A program made the translations under genes and the position numbers. A DNA stretch of 64,000 bases from Klebsiella michiganensis (GTDB lineage: Bacteria; Pseudomonadota; Gammaproteobacteria; Enterobacterales; Enterobacteriaceae), in the NCBI GenBank assembly GCA_000963575.1, contig CP011077.1:1736001-1800000 (forward strand), read 5' to 3'. The first letter of the stretch is position 1; each line of letters begins with the position of its first letter. The notes under the pieces are model-generated. The model saw only the letters and a list, made by a program, of their open reading frames with translations. It was not told the origin of the DNA and did no database searches. Positions 6,628-15,503 of this stretch are shown one piece after another.

Positions 6628-9129
6628 TCAGAGTTCTAATTCGTGTTCCAGCAGGCTGGCGATTGCTTCTGGCGAAGTCGCGTTCACCAGCGCGTGGCGA
6701 AAATCCTGATGCATGATGCGGCGGGCGAGGCGCGAGAAGATGCGCATGTGCCGATCGCCCGCGGCGTGTTTATTCAGCGTCAGCATGATGATGAACTGTG
6801 CTTCTTCTTCGCCCCACTGAACCGGCTTCAGTAGGCGCGCCACGCTGATGGTTGATTGTTCGATGTGCTCCGATTTGCTGTGCGGAATGGCGAAGCTGAA
6901 GCCGAGGCCGGTCGAAAAGGCGGCTTCGCGGGCCCAGAGATCGGCTTCCAGCCTGCGGGGATAGCGGCAGCGCCCGGCCAGCAGCAGGTTGTCGGTCATG
7001 CCTTTAAGCACCTCTTCTTTGCTCTGCCAGTCGTTATCCAGCGAGATGCAGCGGGTGGCGATCAGCGGCGCGTCCTGTTGGGTCATGCGGAACTGCGCCA
7101 GCAGGTGCTCCACTTCCAGCGAGGTGCGGCAGGCCATGGCCTGGTTGAGCAACTGACGACAGGCGCGGCTGTCGAGCTGCGCGAGGCGCGCTTTTGTCGC
7201 GGGGATTGCGGGCGCGCCCATGCTGATCTCATCGAGACCAAGCCCGACCAGCAGCGGCAGCACTGAGCCTTTCGCACCCAGCTCGCCGCACAGGCCAATC
7301 CATTTTCCCTGGCGGTGTACGGCCTGGACCGCAAAATCCAGCGCGCGGAGAAAGGCCGGATTCAGGCTGTTGTAGTGGCGCGTCACTTTGGCGTTATCGC
7401 GATCGACCGCCAGCAGGTACTGGGTCAGATCGTTGCTGCCGATGCTGAAGAAGTCGATCTCTTCGCAGCACTGGTCGATGATGAACATCACCGAGGGTAC
7501 TTCGAGCATGATGCCGAGCGGAATTTTTTCATCAAACGGGATCTGGGCGGCCCGCAGCTGCTGCCTGGCTTCGGCGAGTTTCTCTTTCACCCACAGGATC
7601 TCCTCCATCGAGGAGACCATCGGGATCATGACCTTCAGTTTGCCGTGGGCGGAAGCCCGCAGGATTGAGCGCAGCTGGGTAGTAAACAGTGCCGCGTACT
7701 CTTCATAAATGCGCACCGCGCGATAGCCGAGGAACGGGTTGTTCTCCGCCGGAATATTGAGGTAGTCCACCGGCTTGTCGCCGCCGATATCCATGGTGCG
7801 CACGATAATGCTGCGTCCGGTTGCGGACTCCAGCGCCTGGCAAAATAGGTTGTAGAGCTCATCTTCCGAAGGCGCGGAAGCGCGGTCCATGTAGAGCATT
7901 TCGGTGCGGAACAGGCCAACCGCTTCGGCCCCGTTGCCGAAGGCCGCCTGCGCTTCGACGGCATGGGCGATGTTGGCGGCCACTTCCAGGCGGATGCCGT
8001 CGGCGCTTCTGGCCTCTCTTTCCAGCCAAACGCTCTGCTGCTCACGCAGCGCGGCCTGCACGCGGGCTTCCTGTTGATAGTAGCGGTTGATGGCCTGCGT
8101 CGGTTCGGCAACCACCGAGCCGGTGTTGCCATCGAGCCAGACGGGCTGATGCTGCCAGCGGGAAAGTGCCGAAATATCCACACCGACCAGCGTGGGAATA
8201 TTGAAAGAGCGGGCGAGGATCACCGTATGGGACGTCGTGCCGCCGCTTTGCAGAATCAAACCCTTCAGCAGGGTTTTATCGAGTTCGAGAAACTGGCCCG
8301 GCGTCAGCTCGTCGGCCATGCAGATGGAGGGCCGGGTCAGCTGACCCGGAGCCGGGAAGCGTGCCTCGCCATAAATCTGCTGAAGCAGCTGATAGCAGAC
8401 GTCGGTGACGTCCAGAACGCGCTCCTGCAAATAGCGGCTGGCGGACTGTGCGAAAGTGTCGCTGAAGTGCTGAGCGCTGCGGACAATAGCTTCGGCGCAG
8501 CTTAAACCCTCCATAATGCCCTCGAGCAGATGCTGGCGCAGGCTGGTGTCGGTGGCCAGCGAGCGGTGAGCGTCGAGGATGGCGCTGGTGGTGCTGTCGC
8601 TGTCGAGTTGGCGCAGCGCCAGCGTTTTCACCAGCAGGACCAGGCCGTTATCCAGCGCGGCCTGCTCCTCCTCCGGCGAGGCGGCTATCGGCAAATCTCT
8701 GAGCGTACCGAGGTTCAGCGCGGTGATTGCCGTCAGCGTGCCACCCGCGCTGCCGCTGCACACGGCGCGGGCGCGGATAAGCGTCGGGTTCAGATGAGTT
8801 AACGATGCCGGCAGCGCATCCATCTCCTGCTCGCTGGCGTGCTCCAGCGGCGAATCACAGTGCGGGAACTCCCGCTGAAACCAGACGCTGAGTTTCTGAT
8901 GCGCGCAGGCTTCGTCCGGCCCTTCGATCCGCAGCTCGCAGGCGTCGCCGGTGAGGGTATCGGTGCCGATAATCGCCAGCGCGCTGCGGGCATCGCCGCG
9001 GCGGCCGCTGCGTAAATTGTGCCACTCAATCGACGATGAGAAGGTATTACACAGCGTCTCCACCAGGCTTGCCGGGCGGGCGTGTACACCGTTGGGCAAG
9101 GTACAGATAAATTCCACAACCTGGGCCAT
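6628..9129 (-). CDS. ptsA: PtsA, multiphosphoryl transfer protein (HPr-EI-EIIA fusion)
   Basis: 833 residues, equal to E. coli PtsA. Domain order is HPr-like (phospho-His16 in LPNGVHARPAS), enzyme I (phospho-His301 in SGGTTSHTVILARSF, then the PEP-binding barrel with MLEVPSVMFIIDQC and GSNDLTQYLLAVDRDN), and a C-terminal fructose-type EIIA (His750 in FSFAIPHSKSEH). It can therefore carry phosphate from PEP all the way to the EIIB partners FrwB and FrwD and the membrane porter FrwC encoded divergently. The start at 9129 (MAQVVEF) is chosen because GAGGAGA lies just upstream; a TTG five codons earlier would bury that ribosome site. First gene of the operon with fsaB and gldA. Confidence 0.95.
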   Translation of the reverse strand: MAQVVEFICTLPNGVHARPASLVETLCNTFSSSIEWHNLRSGRRGDARSALAIIGTDTLTGDACELRIEGPDEACAHQKLSVWFQREFPHCDSPLEHASEQEMDALPASLTHLNPTLIRARAVCSGSAGGTLTAITALNLGTLRDLPIAASPEEEQAALDNGLVLLVKTLALRQLDSDSTTSAILDAHRSLATDTSLRQHLLEGIMEGLSCAEAIVRSAQHFSDTFAQSASRYLQERVLDVTDVCYQLLQQIYGEARFPAPGQLTRPSICMADELTPGQFLELDKTLLKGLILQSGGTTSHTVILARSFNIPTLVGVDISALSRWQHQPVWLDGNTGSVVAEPTQAINRYYQQEARVQAALREQQSVWLEREARSADGIRLEVAANIAHAVEAQAAFGNGAEAVGLFRTEMLYMDRASAPSEDELYNLFCQALESATGRSIIVRTMDIGGDKPVDYLNIPAENNPFLGYRAVRIYEEYAALFTTQLRSILRASAHGKLKVMIPMVSSMEEILWVKEKLAEARQQLRAAQIPFDEKIPLGIMLEVPSVMFIIDQCCEEIDFFSIGSNDLTQYLLAVDRDNAKVTRHYNSLNPAFLRALDFAVQAVHRQGKWIGLCGELGAKGSVLPLLVGLGLDEISMGAPAIPATKARLAQLDSRACRQLLNQAMACRTSLEVEHLLAQFRMTQQDAPLIATRCISLDNDWQSKEEVLKGMTDNLLLAGRCRYPRRLEADLWAREAAFSTGLGFSFAIPHSKSEHIEQSTISVARLLKPVQWGEEEAQFIIMLTLNKHAAGDRHMRIFSRLARRIMHQDFRHALVNATSPEAIASLLEHELEL

Positions 9130-9439
9130 GGCCGTTCTCCTCAATTCAAATAGGGTCTGGCGACAGCATAGAGCGGGGAAAAGGGGAGGGGCTATCTGAC
9201 AAAACTGTTAAAAACTAGATAAATGTAATATCTCCGCCGAAATGCGATGTGCCTCACAGGTTGCAGCAAATCGGCGTTTGTGAACGAAATGACCAACTTT
9301 TTGAGAGCGATCGCATTTTTCACCGGATATTACAAAAGTCCAGTAAATGGCCTTTTTGTCCACTGTCTGTTGCGCTGCCGATTGCCTATTGTGGCCTCAA
9401 TAACCTTATGAATATGGGCCTGTGTCCCGGGAGCAGCAA
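9130..9439. promoter_or_regulatory. Divergent promoter region ptsA / frwC with CRP-like site
   Basis: 310 bp without a gene between the two divergent operons. TGCGA-TGTGCC-TCACA at 9243-9258 matches the CRP consensus TGTGA-N6-TCACA in nine of ten positions. A weaker half-site TGTGA follows at 9279-9283. The rest is A+T rich and suits two promoters; YijO, the linked AraC-type regulator, may bind here, but its site is not known. Confidence 0.6.
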
Positions 9440-10513
9440 ATGAAAGAGTTGGTGCAGATCCTCAAAAACACCCGTCAGCATTTGATGACCGGCGTGTCGC
9501 ATATGATCCCGTTTGTGGTCGCCGGAGGCATTTTGCTCGCGGTGTCCGTCATGCTGTACGGCAAGGGCGCGGTGCCAGACGCCGCGACAGATCCCAACCT
9601 GAAAAAGCTGTTTGATATTGGCGTGGCGGGGCTGACCCTGATGGTGCCTTTTCTCGCAGCTTATATCGGCTACTCCATCGCCGAACGTTCCGCGCTGGCA
9701 CCCTGCGCCATTGGTGCCTGGGTCGGTAACGGGTTTGGCGCAGGGTTCTTCGGCGCGATCGTCGCCGGGGTTATCGGCGGGATAGTCGTCTTCTATCTCA
9801 AGCGCATTCCGGTGCCGAAGGTGCTGCGCTCGGTGATGCCCATCTTTGTGATCCCGATTATCGGCACCTTTATTACCGCCGGGATCATGATGTGGGGTCT
9901 TGGTGAGCCGGTGGGGACGCTGACGCACAGCCTCACCAGCTGGCTGCAGGGCATGCAGCAGGGCAGCATCGTGCTGCTGGCGATTGTGATGGGGCTGATG
10001 CTGGCGTTCGACATGGGCGGCCCGGTGAACAAAGTGGCCTACGCCTTCATGCTTATCTGCGTGGCGCAGGGGGTGTATGCAGTTGTGGCGATTGCCGCGG
10101 TGGCGATTTGCGTGCCGCCGCTTGGGCTGGGCCTGGCAACGCTGATGAAGCGCAATAACTATAGCGCGGAAGAGCGGGAAGCCGGAAAAGCGGCGCTGGT
10201 GATGGGCTGCGTAGGGGCGACCGAAGGCGCTATCCCGTTTGCCGCTGCCGATCCGCTGCGCGTAATCCCTTCCATCATGCTGGGCTCCGCCTGCGGCGCG
10301 GTGACCGCTGCGATGGTCGGCGCGCAGTGTTATGCGGGCTGGGGTGGGCTGATTGTCCTGCCGGTGGTCGAGGGCAAGCTGGGGTATATTGCCGCCGTTG
10401 CGGTGGGGGCCGTCGTCACAGCCGTGTGCGTCAACATCCTGAAAAGCCTGGCGCGGAGTAAACCGGTCGCTGAGAAAGAAGACGACCTGGAGCTGGATTT
10501 CGAGATTAACTAA
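9440..10513 (+). CDS. frwC: FrwC, PTS fructose-like EIIC membrane component
   Basis: Inner-membrane sugar porter of a fructose-family PTS. The 357-residue protein has about ten hydrophobic segments and EIIC features: HLMTGVSHMIPFVVAGGILLA at the start, FDMGGPVNKVAYAF (the GGPxNK substrate loop) and VTEGAIPF-type GATEGAIPFAAADP. It ends DDLELDFEIN as E. coli FrwC does. The start ATG at 9440 follows GGGAG; a GTG six codons upstream is less likely. It is followed by frwB after 12 bp, and phosphoryl transfer would come from PtsA through FrwB. E. coli data on the pathway point to 1,5-anhydromannitol as substrate of the linked enzymes. Confidence 0.94.
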   Translation: MKELVQILKNTRQHLMTGVSHMIPFVVAGGILLAVSVMLYGKGAVPDAATDPNLKKLFDIGVAGLTLMVPFLAAYIGYSIAERSALAPCAIGAWVGNGFGAGFFGAIVAGVIGGIVVFYLKRIPVPKVLRSVMPIFVIPIIGTFITAGIMMWGLGEPVGTLTHSLTSWLQGMQQGSIVLLAIVMGLMLAFDMGGPVNKVAYAFMLICVAQGVYAVVAIAAVAICVPPLGLGLATLMKRNNYSAEEREAGKAALVMGCVGATEGAIPFAAADPLRVIPSIMLGSACGAVTAAMVGAQCYAGWGGLIVLPVVEGKLGYIAAVAVGAVVTAVCVNILKSLARSKPVAEKEDDLELDFEIN

Positions 10514-10525
10514 GAGGGAATGATC

Positions 10526-10846
10526 ATGATTTCAATTATCGCAGTAACCGCCTGTCCGTCCGGCGTCGCTCATACCTACATGGCCGCTGAAGCGCTGGAG
10601 GCCGCGGCAAAAGCCAAAGGCTGGCAGGTTAAAGTGGAAACTCAGGGCTCGATAGGCCAGGAAAATACCCTGACGGCGGAAGAGGTGACCGCGGCCGATA
10701 TGGTTATCCTCACGAAGGATATCGGCATCAAATTTGAAGAGCGTTTCCAGGGTAAAACCATTGTCCGCGTCAACATTAGCGACGCGGTGAAGCGCGCCGA
10801 CGCCATCATGAACAAGATTGAAGCCCACCTGACGCAAACCGCCTAG
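10526..10846 (+). CDS. frwB: FrwB, PTS fructose-like EIIB
   Basis: 106-residue cytosolic phosphocarrier. The active-site loop VTACPSGVAHTYMAAEALE places the phospho-cysteine at Cys10, as in fructose-type EIIB proteins; VKVETQGSIG and the KRADAIMNKIEAHL tail match E. coli FrwB. Start ATG 10526 is taken over the ATG at 10520 because the ribosome site AGAGGGA ends at 10519 and E. coli FrwB has the same 106-residue length. It lies between frwC and pflD, and a second EIIB (frwD) closes the operon. Confidence 0.94.
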   Translation: MISIIAVTACPSGVAHTYMAAEALEAAAKAKGWQVKVETQGSIGQENTLTAEEVTAADMVILTKDIGIKFEERFQGKTIVRVNISDAVKRADAIMNKIEAHLTQTA

Positions 10847-10852
10847 CGCCCG

Positions 10853-10876
10853 GGCCCGCTCCGTTCGGGGCGGGCC
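10853..10876 (+). other. Intra-operon G+C-rich hairpin between frwB and pflD
   Basis: GGCCCGC and GCGGGCC arms around a ten-base loop, with no T run after it. It lies in the 56-bp gap before pflD, whose own ribosome site AAGGAG follows. It could stabilise the upstream mRNA 3' end or reduce read-through. Confidence 0.5.
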
Positions 10877-10902
10877 GCCTGAACTGACTGAAGGAGTGCC
10901 CC

Positions 10903-13200
10903 ATGACGAATCGCATTCAACGCCTGAAACACGCCCTGTTTGCCAGACCCCGTGAAATTTCTCTCGAGCGCGCGCTGCTCTATACCGAAAGCCATCGGCT
11001 GACGGAAGGTGAGCCGGTGATCCTGCGCAGAGCCAAAGCGACGGCGCATATTCTGGATAAGGTGGCGATCGCGATCCGTGATGAGGAGCTGATTGCCGGT
11101 AACCGCACCGTGCAGCCGCGTGCCGGGATAATGTCGCCGGAAATGGATCCGTACTGGCTGCTGAAGGAGCTGGATCAGTTCGCCACCCGCCCGCAGGACA
11201 AGTTTGTTATCAGCGATGAGGACAAGCGGATCTATCGCGAAAAACTGTTTCCCTACTGGGAAAAGCGTTCGATGAAGGACTTCATCAATGCCAGAATGGC
11301 GGATGAGGTGAAGGCGGCAGTGGCGACGCAAATTTTCAGCGTGAACCAAACCGATAAAGGGCAGGGGCACATCATCATTGATTACCCGCGCCTGTTGGAG
11401 AATGGGCTGGGGGCGCTGGTGAACGAGCTGCAAATACTCTGCCAGCGCGAGCCGGATAACGACTTTTATACCGCCGCGCTGCTGCTGTTGAAAGCTTCAC
11501 AGCGCCATATTCTGCGCTATGCCGTGCTCGCTGACGCGCTGGCGCTTCAGTGTGGCAACGCACAGCGGGCGCAGGAGCTGCGTCAGATGGCCGACATTTC
11601 GCGCCACAACGCAGAGCACAGGCCGAAGACCTTCTGGCAGGCGTGCCAGCTGTTCTGGTACATGAATGTGATTTTGCAGTACGAGTCGAATGCCAGCTCG
11701 CTGTCCATCGGCCGCTTCGACCAGTATATGCTGCCTTTCTATCAGGCCTCGCTGAGCCAGGGGGAGGATCCGGCTTTCCTGCGTGAAATGCTCGAATCTC
11801 TGTGGGTGAAGTGCAACGATGTGGTACTGCTGCGCTCAACCAGCAGTGCGCGCTATTTCGCGGGCTTCCCGACCGGCTACACCGCCCTGCTCGGTGGCCA
11901 GACGGAAAACGGGCGCAGCGCGGTGAACATCCTCTCCTTCCTGTGCCTGGATGCCTATCAGAATGTCCGCCTGCCGCAGCCCAATCTTGGCGTGCGCGTG
12001 AATGAGCTGACTGACGGTCCGTTCTTACGCAAAACCGCAGAAACCATTCGGCTGGGCACCGGTATTCCGCAGATCTTTAACGATGAGGTGATCGTGCCCG
12101 CGTTCCTGAACCGCGGCGTAACCCTTGAAGATGCCCGTGATTATGCGGTGGTGGGCTGCGTGGAGCTTTCAGTTCCCGGCAAAACCTACGGGCTTCACGA
12201 CATCGCGATGTTCAATCTGCTGAAAGTGATGGAAATCGTGCTGCTGGAAAACGAAGGCAACGCGGACATCAGCTGGGAAACACTGCTGGAAGCCATTCGT
12301 CTGAAAACCCGCCATTTCATTTCACTGATGGCGGAGGGCAGCAACATTTGCGATATCGGCCACCGGGACTGGGCTCCGGTGCCGCTGCTGTCGTCGTTCA
12401 TCAGCGACTGTCTGGCAAAGGGCAAAGACATCACCGAGGGCGGCGCCCGCTACAACTTCTCGGGGGTTCAGGGGATAGGCATTGCCAACCTCAGCGACTC
12501 ACTCCACGCCCTGAAAGGCATGGTGTTTGAGCAACAAAGAGTGAGCTTCGACGAGCTGCTGGCGGTGCTGAAAGCGAACTTTGCCACGCCGGAAGGGGAG
12601 AAAATTCGCGCCAGGCTGATCAACCGCTTTGAGAAATACGGCAACGATATCGACGAAGTGGACAACATCAGCGCCGATCTGCTGCGTTATTACTGCAAAG
12701 AGGTAGAAAAGTACCGCAATCCGCGAGGCGGGCAGTTTACGCCCGGCTCTTACACGGTCTCCGCGCATGTGCCGCTGGGCGCGGTGGTGGGCGCCACGCC
12801 AGACGGGCGTTATGCGGGTGAACAGCTGGCAGACGGCGGGCTGTCGCCGATGCTCGGGCAGGATATGCTGGGGCCAACCGCCGTGCTGAAATCCGTGAGT
12901 AAGCTGGATAACACGCTGTTATCAAACGGCACGCTGCTGAACGTCAAATTCACGCCCGAGACGCTTAAGGGCGATGCCGGGCTGAACAAACTGGCCGATT
13001 TCCTGCGGGCTTTCACCAGTCTGAAATTGCAGCACGTCCAGTTTAACGTGGTGAATGCCGATACTCTGCGTGAAGCGCAGGGGCGGCCACAGGACTTCGC
13101 CGGGCTGGTGGTGCGTGTGGCCGGGTACAGCGCGTTCTTCGTGGAGCTGTCGAAGGAGATTCAGGATGACATTATCCGCCGCACCGCGCATCAGCTGTGA
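10903..13200 (+). CDS. pflD: PflD, glycyl radical enzyme (anhydrosugar-phosphate ring-opening lyase)
   Basis: 765 residues, as in E. coli PflD. The C-terminal glycyl-radical loop VRVAGYSAFFVELS has Gly741. The thiyl-radical cysteine is Cys419 in VVGCVELSVPG. A single Cys followed by Glu (Cys419-Val-Glu421), with no Cys-Cys pair, is the pattern of glycyl-radical dehydratases and not of true pyruvate formate-lyase, despite the gene name. E. coli PflD has been reported to open the ring of 1,5-anhydromannitol 6-phosphate to give 1-deoxyfructose 6-phosphate; the same function is inferred here from length, motif and complete gene neighbourhood. It needs anaerobic conditions and activation by PflC, whose start codon lies within its last codons. 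Confidence 0.93.
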   Translation: MTNRIQRLKHALFARPREISLERALLYTESHRLTEGEPVILRRAKATAHILDKVAIAIRDEELIAGNRTVQPRAGIMSPEMDPYWLLKELDQFATRPQDKFVISDEDKRIYREKLFPYWEKRSMKDFINARMADEVKAAVATQIFSVNQTDKGQGHIIIDYPRLLENGLGALVNELQILCQREPDNDFYTAALLLLKASQRHILRYAVLADALALQCGNAQRAQELRQMADISRHNAEHRPKTFWQACQLFWYMNVILQYESNASSLSIGRFDQYMLPFYQASLSQGEDPAFLREMLESLWVKCNDVVLLRSTSSARYFAGFPTGYTALLGGQTENGRSAVNILSFLCLDAYQNVRLPQPNLGVRVNELTDGPFLRKTAETIRLGTGIPQIFNDEVIVPAFLNRGVTLEDARDYAVVGCVELSVPGKTYGLHDIAMFNLLKVMEIVLLENEGNADISWETLLEAIRLKTRHFISLMAEGSNICDIGHRDWAPVPLLSSFISDCLAKGKDITEGGARYNFSGVQGIGIANLSDSLHALKGMVFEQQRVSFDELLAVLKANFATPEGEKIRARLINRFEKYGNDIDEVDNISADLLRYYCKEVEKYRNPRGGQFTPGSYTVSAHVPLGAVVGATPDGRYAGEQLADGGLSPMLGQDMLGPTAVLKSVSKLDNTLLSNGTLLNVKFTPETLKGDAGLNKLADFLRAFTSLKLQHVQFNVVNADTLREAQGRPQDFAGLVVRVAGYSAFFVELSKEIQDDIIRRTAHQL

Positions 13201-14041
13201 GGTACTGGAGACGCGCGCTGACATGGCGCGCATTTTCAATATTCAGCGTTACTCCCTGAACGATGGGCAGGGGATCCGCACGGTGGTTTTTTTCAAAGGC
13301 TGCCCGCACCGCTGCCCGTGGTGCGCCAATCCGGAGTCCATTTCGCCCGGCATTGAAATCGTCCGGCGCGAGAGTAAATGCCTGCACTGTGCGCCCTGCC
13401 TGTGCGATGCGGACGAGTGCCCCTCGGGAGCGTTTGAGCGCATTGGCAGGGATGTCACGCTGGAGGAGCTTGAGCGCGAGGTGCTGAAAGACGAGATTTT
13501 TTATCGCACATCGGGCGGCGGCGTCACGCTCTCGGGCGGCGAAGTATTGATGCAGGCGGGGTTCGCCACCCGCTTTCTCAGGCGGCTGCGCAAGGCGGGG
13601 TTACATACCGCCATCGAGACCGCAGGCGATGCGCCGTTGAGCCGCCTGCTGCCGCTGGCTCAGCAGTGCGATGAGGTGCTCTTCGATTTAAAGATAATGG
13701 ATCCCGTCAGCGCTCAGACGGTGGTGAAAATGAACCAGCCGCGGGTGCTGGAGAATTTTTTAGCGCTGGTGAGCGCGGGGATCAGGGTCATTCCGCGGCT
13801 TCCGCTGATCCCGGGGTTTACCCTGGAAGACGAAAATGTGCGACGGGTGTTGGTTTTTTTAGCCCCGACGGGCCTCCGGGAGCTGCATTTGCTTCCCTTC
13901 CATCAGTATGGCGAACCAAAATACCGACTGCTGGGCGGCGAATGGGCGATGAAAGCCTGCCCGCCGCCAACGGCCGAAGAGATTGCCCGCGTGCGCGTGC
14001 GGGCTGAGGCTGCGGGTTTTCAGGTAACAGTGGGAGGTTAA
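13166..14041 (+). CDS. pflC: PflC, radical-SAM activating enzyme for PflD
   Basis: Installs the glycyl radical on PflD with S-adenosylmethionine. The 291-residue protein has the radical-SAM cluster motif GCPHRCPWC with Cys46, Cys50 and Cys53, and an inserted ferredoxin-like set CLHCAPCLCDADEC typical of GRE activases that carry extra 4Fe-4S clusters. TSGGGVTLSGGEVLMQ and LLPFHQYGEPKYRLLG are family motifs. The start ATG 13166 gives MTLSAAPRISC, which aligns with E. coli PflC, and has AAGGAG eight bases upstream; it overlaps pflD by 35 bp, so translation is likely coupled. A later ATG at Met20 is a weaker alternative. Confidence 0.93.
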   Translation: MTLSAAPRISCEVLETRADMARIFNIQRYSLNDGQGIRTVVFFKGCPHRCPWCANPESISPGIEIVRRESKCLHCAPCLCDADECPSGAFERIGRDVTLEELEREVLKDEIFYRTSGGGVTLSGGEVLMQAGFATRFLRRLRKAGLHTAIETAGDAPLSRLLPLAQQCDEVLFDLKIMDPVSAQTVVKMNQPRVLENFLALVSAGIRVIPRLPLIPGFTLEDENVRRVLVFLAPTGLRELHLLPFHQYGEPKYRLLGGEWAMKACPPPTAEEIARVRVRAEAAGFQVTVGG

Positions 14042-14042
14042 G

Positions 14043-14396
14043 GTGACGGGAACTGGCGGAAGATTTCTGGTGGCGGTCACCGCCTGCGTGAGCGGCGTGG
14101 CCCACACCTACATGGCGGCAGAGCGGCTGGAGAAGCTGTGCCAGCAGGAAAAATGGATCGTCAAAATTGAAACTCAGGGCGCGCTGGGCATTGAAAACCC
14201 GCTGAGTATGGATGAGATAGGGCGCGCCGACGTTGTACTGCTGATCGCCGATATTGACCTGAGCGGCGAAGCGCGTTTTAGCGACGCGCGCTATGTTCGC
14301 TCAGGCATTAATACTTTTTTGCGCGAGCCGCAAAAGGTGATGAGCGCCGTGCGCAAACTGCTTTCGGCCCCTCAGCACACCCATATCACTCTTTAG
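14043..14396 (+). CDS. frwD: FrwD, second PTS fructose-like EIIB
   Basis: 117-residue EIIB-like protein. The loop VTACVSGVAHTYMAAERLE puts the predicted phospho-cysteine at Cys15, and KIETQGALG and FLREPQKVMSAVRKLLSAPQ match E. coli FrwD. GTG start at 14043, one base after the pflC stop. Whether FrwB or FrwD is the main partner of FrwC is unknown. Its 3' end overlaps the 3' end of the convergent yijO by 11 bp. Confidence 0.9.
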   Translation: MTGTGGRFLVAVTACVSGVAHTYMAAERLEKLCQQEKWIVKIETQGALGIENPLSMDEIGRADVVLLIADIDLSGEARFSDARYVRSGINTFLREPQKVMSAVRKLLSAPQHTHITL

Positions 14397-15228
14397 CCAG
14401 CAGCTGGCTGTGGTACTGCCGTCGGTATTCGGACGGTGAGCGGTCAGTGTTCTTGCGAAACAGCCGACAGAAATAGTTGCTGTCGGTGAAGCCGCAGGCG
14501 TGCGCCACTTCCTTCACTTTCAGGTCATATCCCTTGAGCAGCGCTTTGGCTTTTTCGAGCCGGGTGTGGTTCAGATATTCGTTAAAGCCTAAGGCGCCGC
14601 TTTTATTAAACAGGTGCGAGAGATAATTAGGCGAAATGTAGAACGCGTGCGCCACCGAGTCCCGACTGAGGGCGCCGGCATAGTGCGCATCAATATGATC
14701 GCGGATAGCTTCGAACAGCGCCTGGCTGCGCGAAGCGGTCTGGATCTGGCTGTTTAGCAGGTCGGCGCAGTGACTTAGCAGGCTCATCACAATCATCCGC
14801 GCGGTGTTGTTATCCTGCGGCTGCATGCGGATCTCATTCAGCGCCTGTAATAAAAAAGAGCCCACGCGCGGGCCACGACGAGCTACGTGCTGTTTCATCA
14901 CATTCTGCAATTCCTGCCCATCCCAGCGCTGCACGCTAAAGCCCAGCTGCTGCTTGCCGAATAAAATGCTGAGGGTGGTGGCCGGTTTATCCCACTGCGG
15001 GCAGTTCCAGCTTCCCGCGGGGACGTACAGTAAATCATGGGCTTTGAGCTGATACGGCCCGTCGCTGATCTCTCCCTTCAGCACAATCTCAAGCCTTGGG
15101 AAATCGACCTGAAATGCCAGCGGCGGCACCGCACCGCTTTCCTGCGCAAAGTAGCAAATCGTGAGCGCGTCCATTGATGACATCAATGACGTCACGATTT
15201 GGGTGATGCTGCTGTGGTTCTGTTCCAT
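14386..15228 (-). CDS. yijO: YijO, AraC-family transcription regulator
   Basis: About 280 residues. N-terminal cupin-like sensing half with the run LAFQVDFPRLEIVLKGEISDGPYQLKAHDLLYVPAG split across two strands, then a C-terminal pair of helix-turn-helix motifs (SRDSVAHAFYISPNYLSHLF and VKEVAHACGFTDSNYFCRLFRKNTDRSPSEYRR). It is close to E. coli YijO, which also ends the frw-pfl locus. It is the obvious candidate for sensing the sugar that the locus consumes. A start at 15246 (GTG or similar, six codons upstream) is possible; Met at 15228 is preferred by alignment. Target and inducer are not established. Confidence 0.9.
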   Translation of the reverse strand: MEQNHSSITQIVTSLMSSMDALTICYFAQESGAVPPLAFQVDFPRLEIVLKGEISDGPYQLKAHDLLYVPAGSWNCPQWDKPATTLSILFGKQQLGFSVQRWDGQELQNVMKQHVARRGPRVGSFLLQALNEIRMQPQDNNTARMIVMSLLSHCADLLNSQIQTASRSQALFEAIRDHIDAHYAGALSRDSVAHAFYISPNYLSHLFNKSGALGFNEYLNHTRLEKAKALLKGYDLKVKEVAHACGFTDSNYFCRLFRKNTDRSPSEYRRQYHSQLLAKE

Positions 15229-15503
15229 CACTTCAACCCTCCGCAAGTAGTTACGAATAAACGCTGACAGATCATTGGCCTCTTTCCCCTTTAAAAGCTA
15301 ACCGGCAAGCATCAGGCCGCCGTGCTGTTTTTTTATTGCCGGTGAGCAGCATAAAATTCGGCATATTCCTAACGGCTTGCTCAGAGTTGTCTTAAACACG
15401 CCTTTTCGCCGCACGATCCCGCACTTTTTATCCGTTGTCTGATTTCTCAATGTTGTCACCGCAGTGCAAAATTAGGTTAACAACAAGGTCAGGAGGATGT
15501 CCT

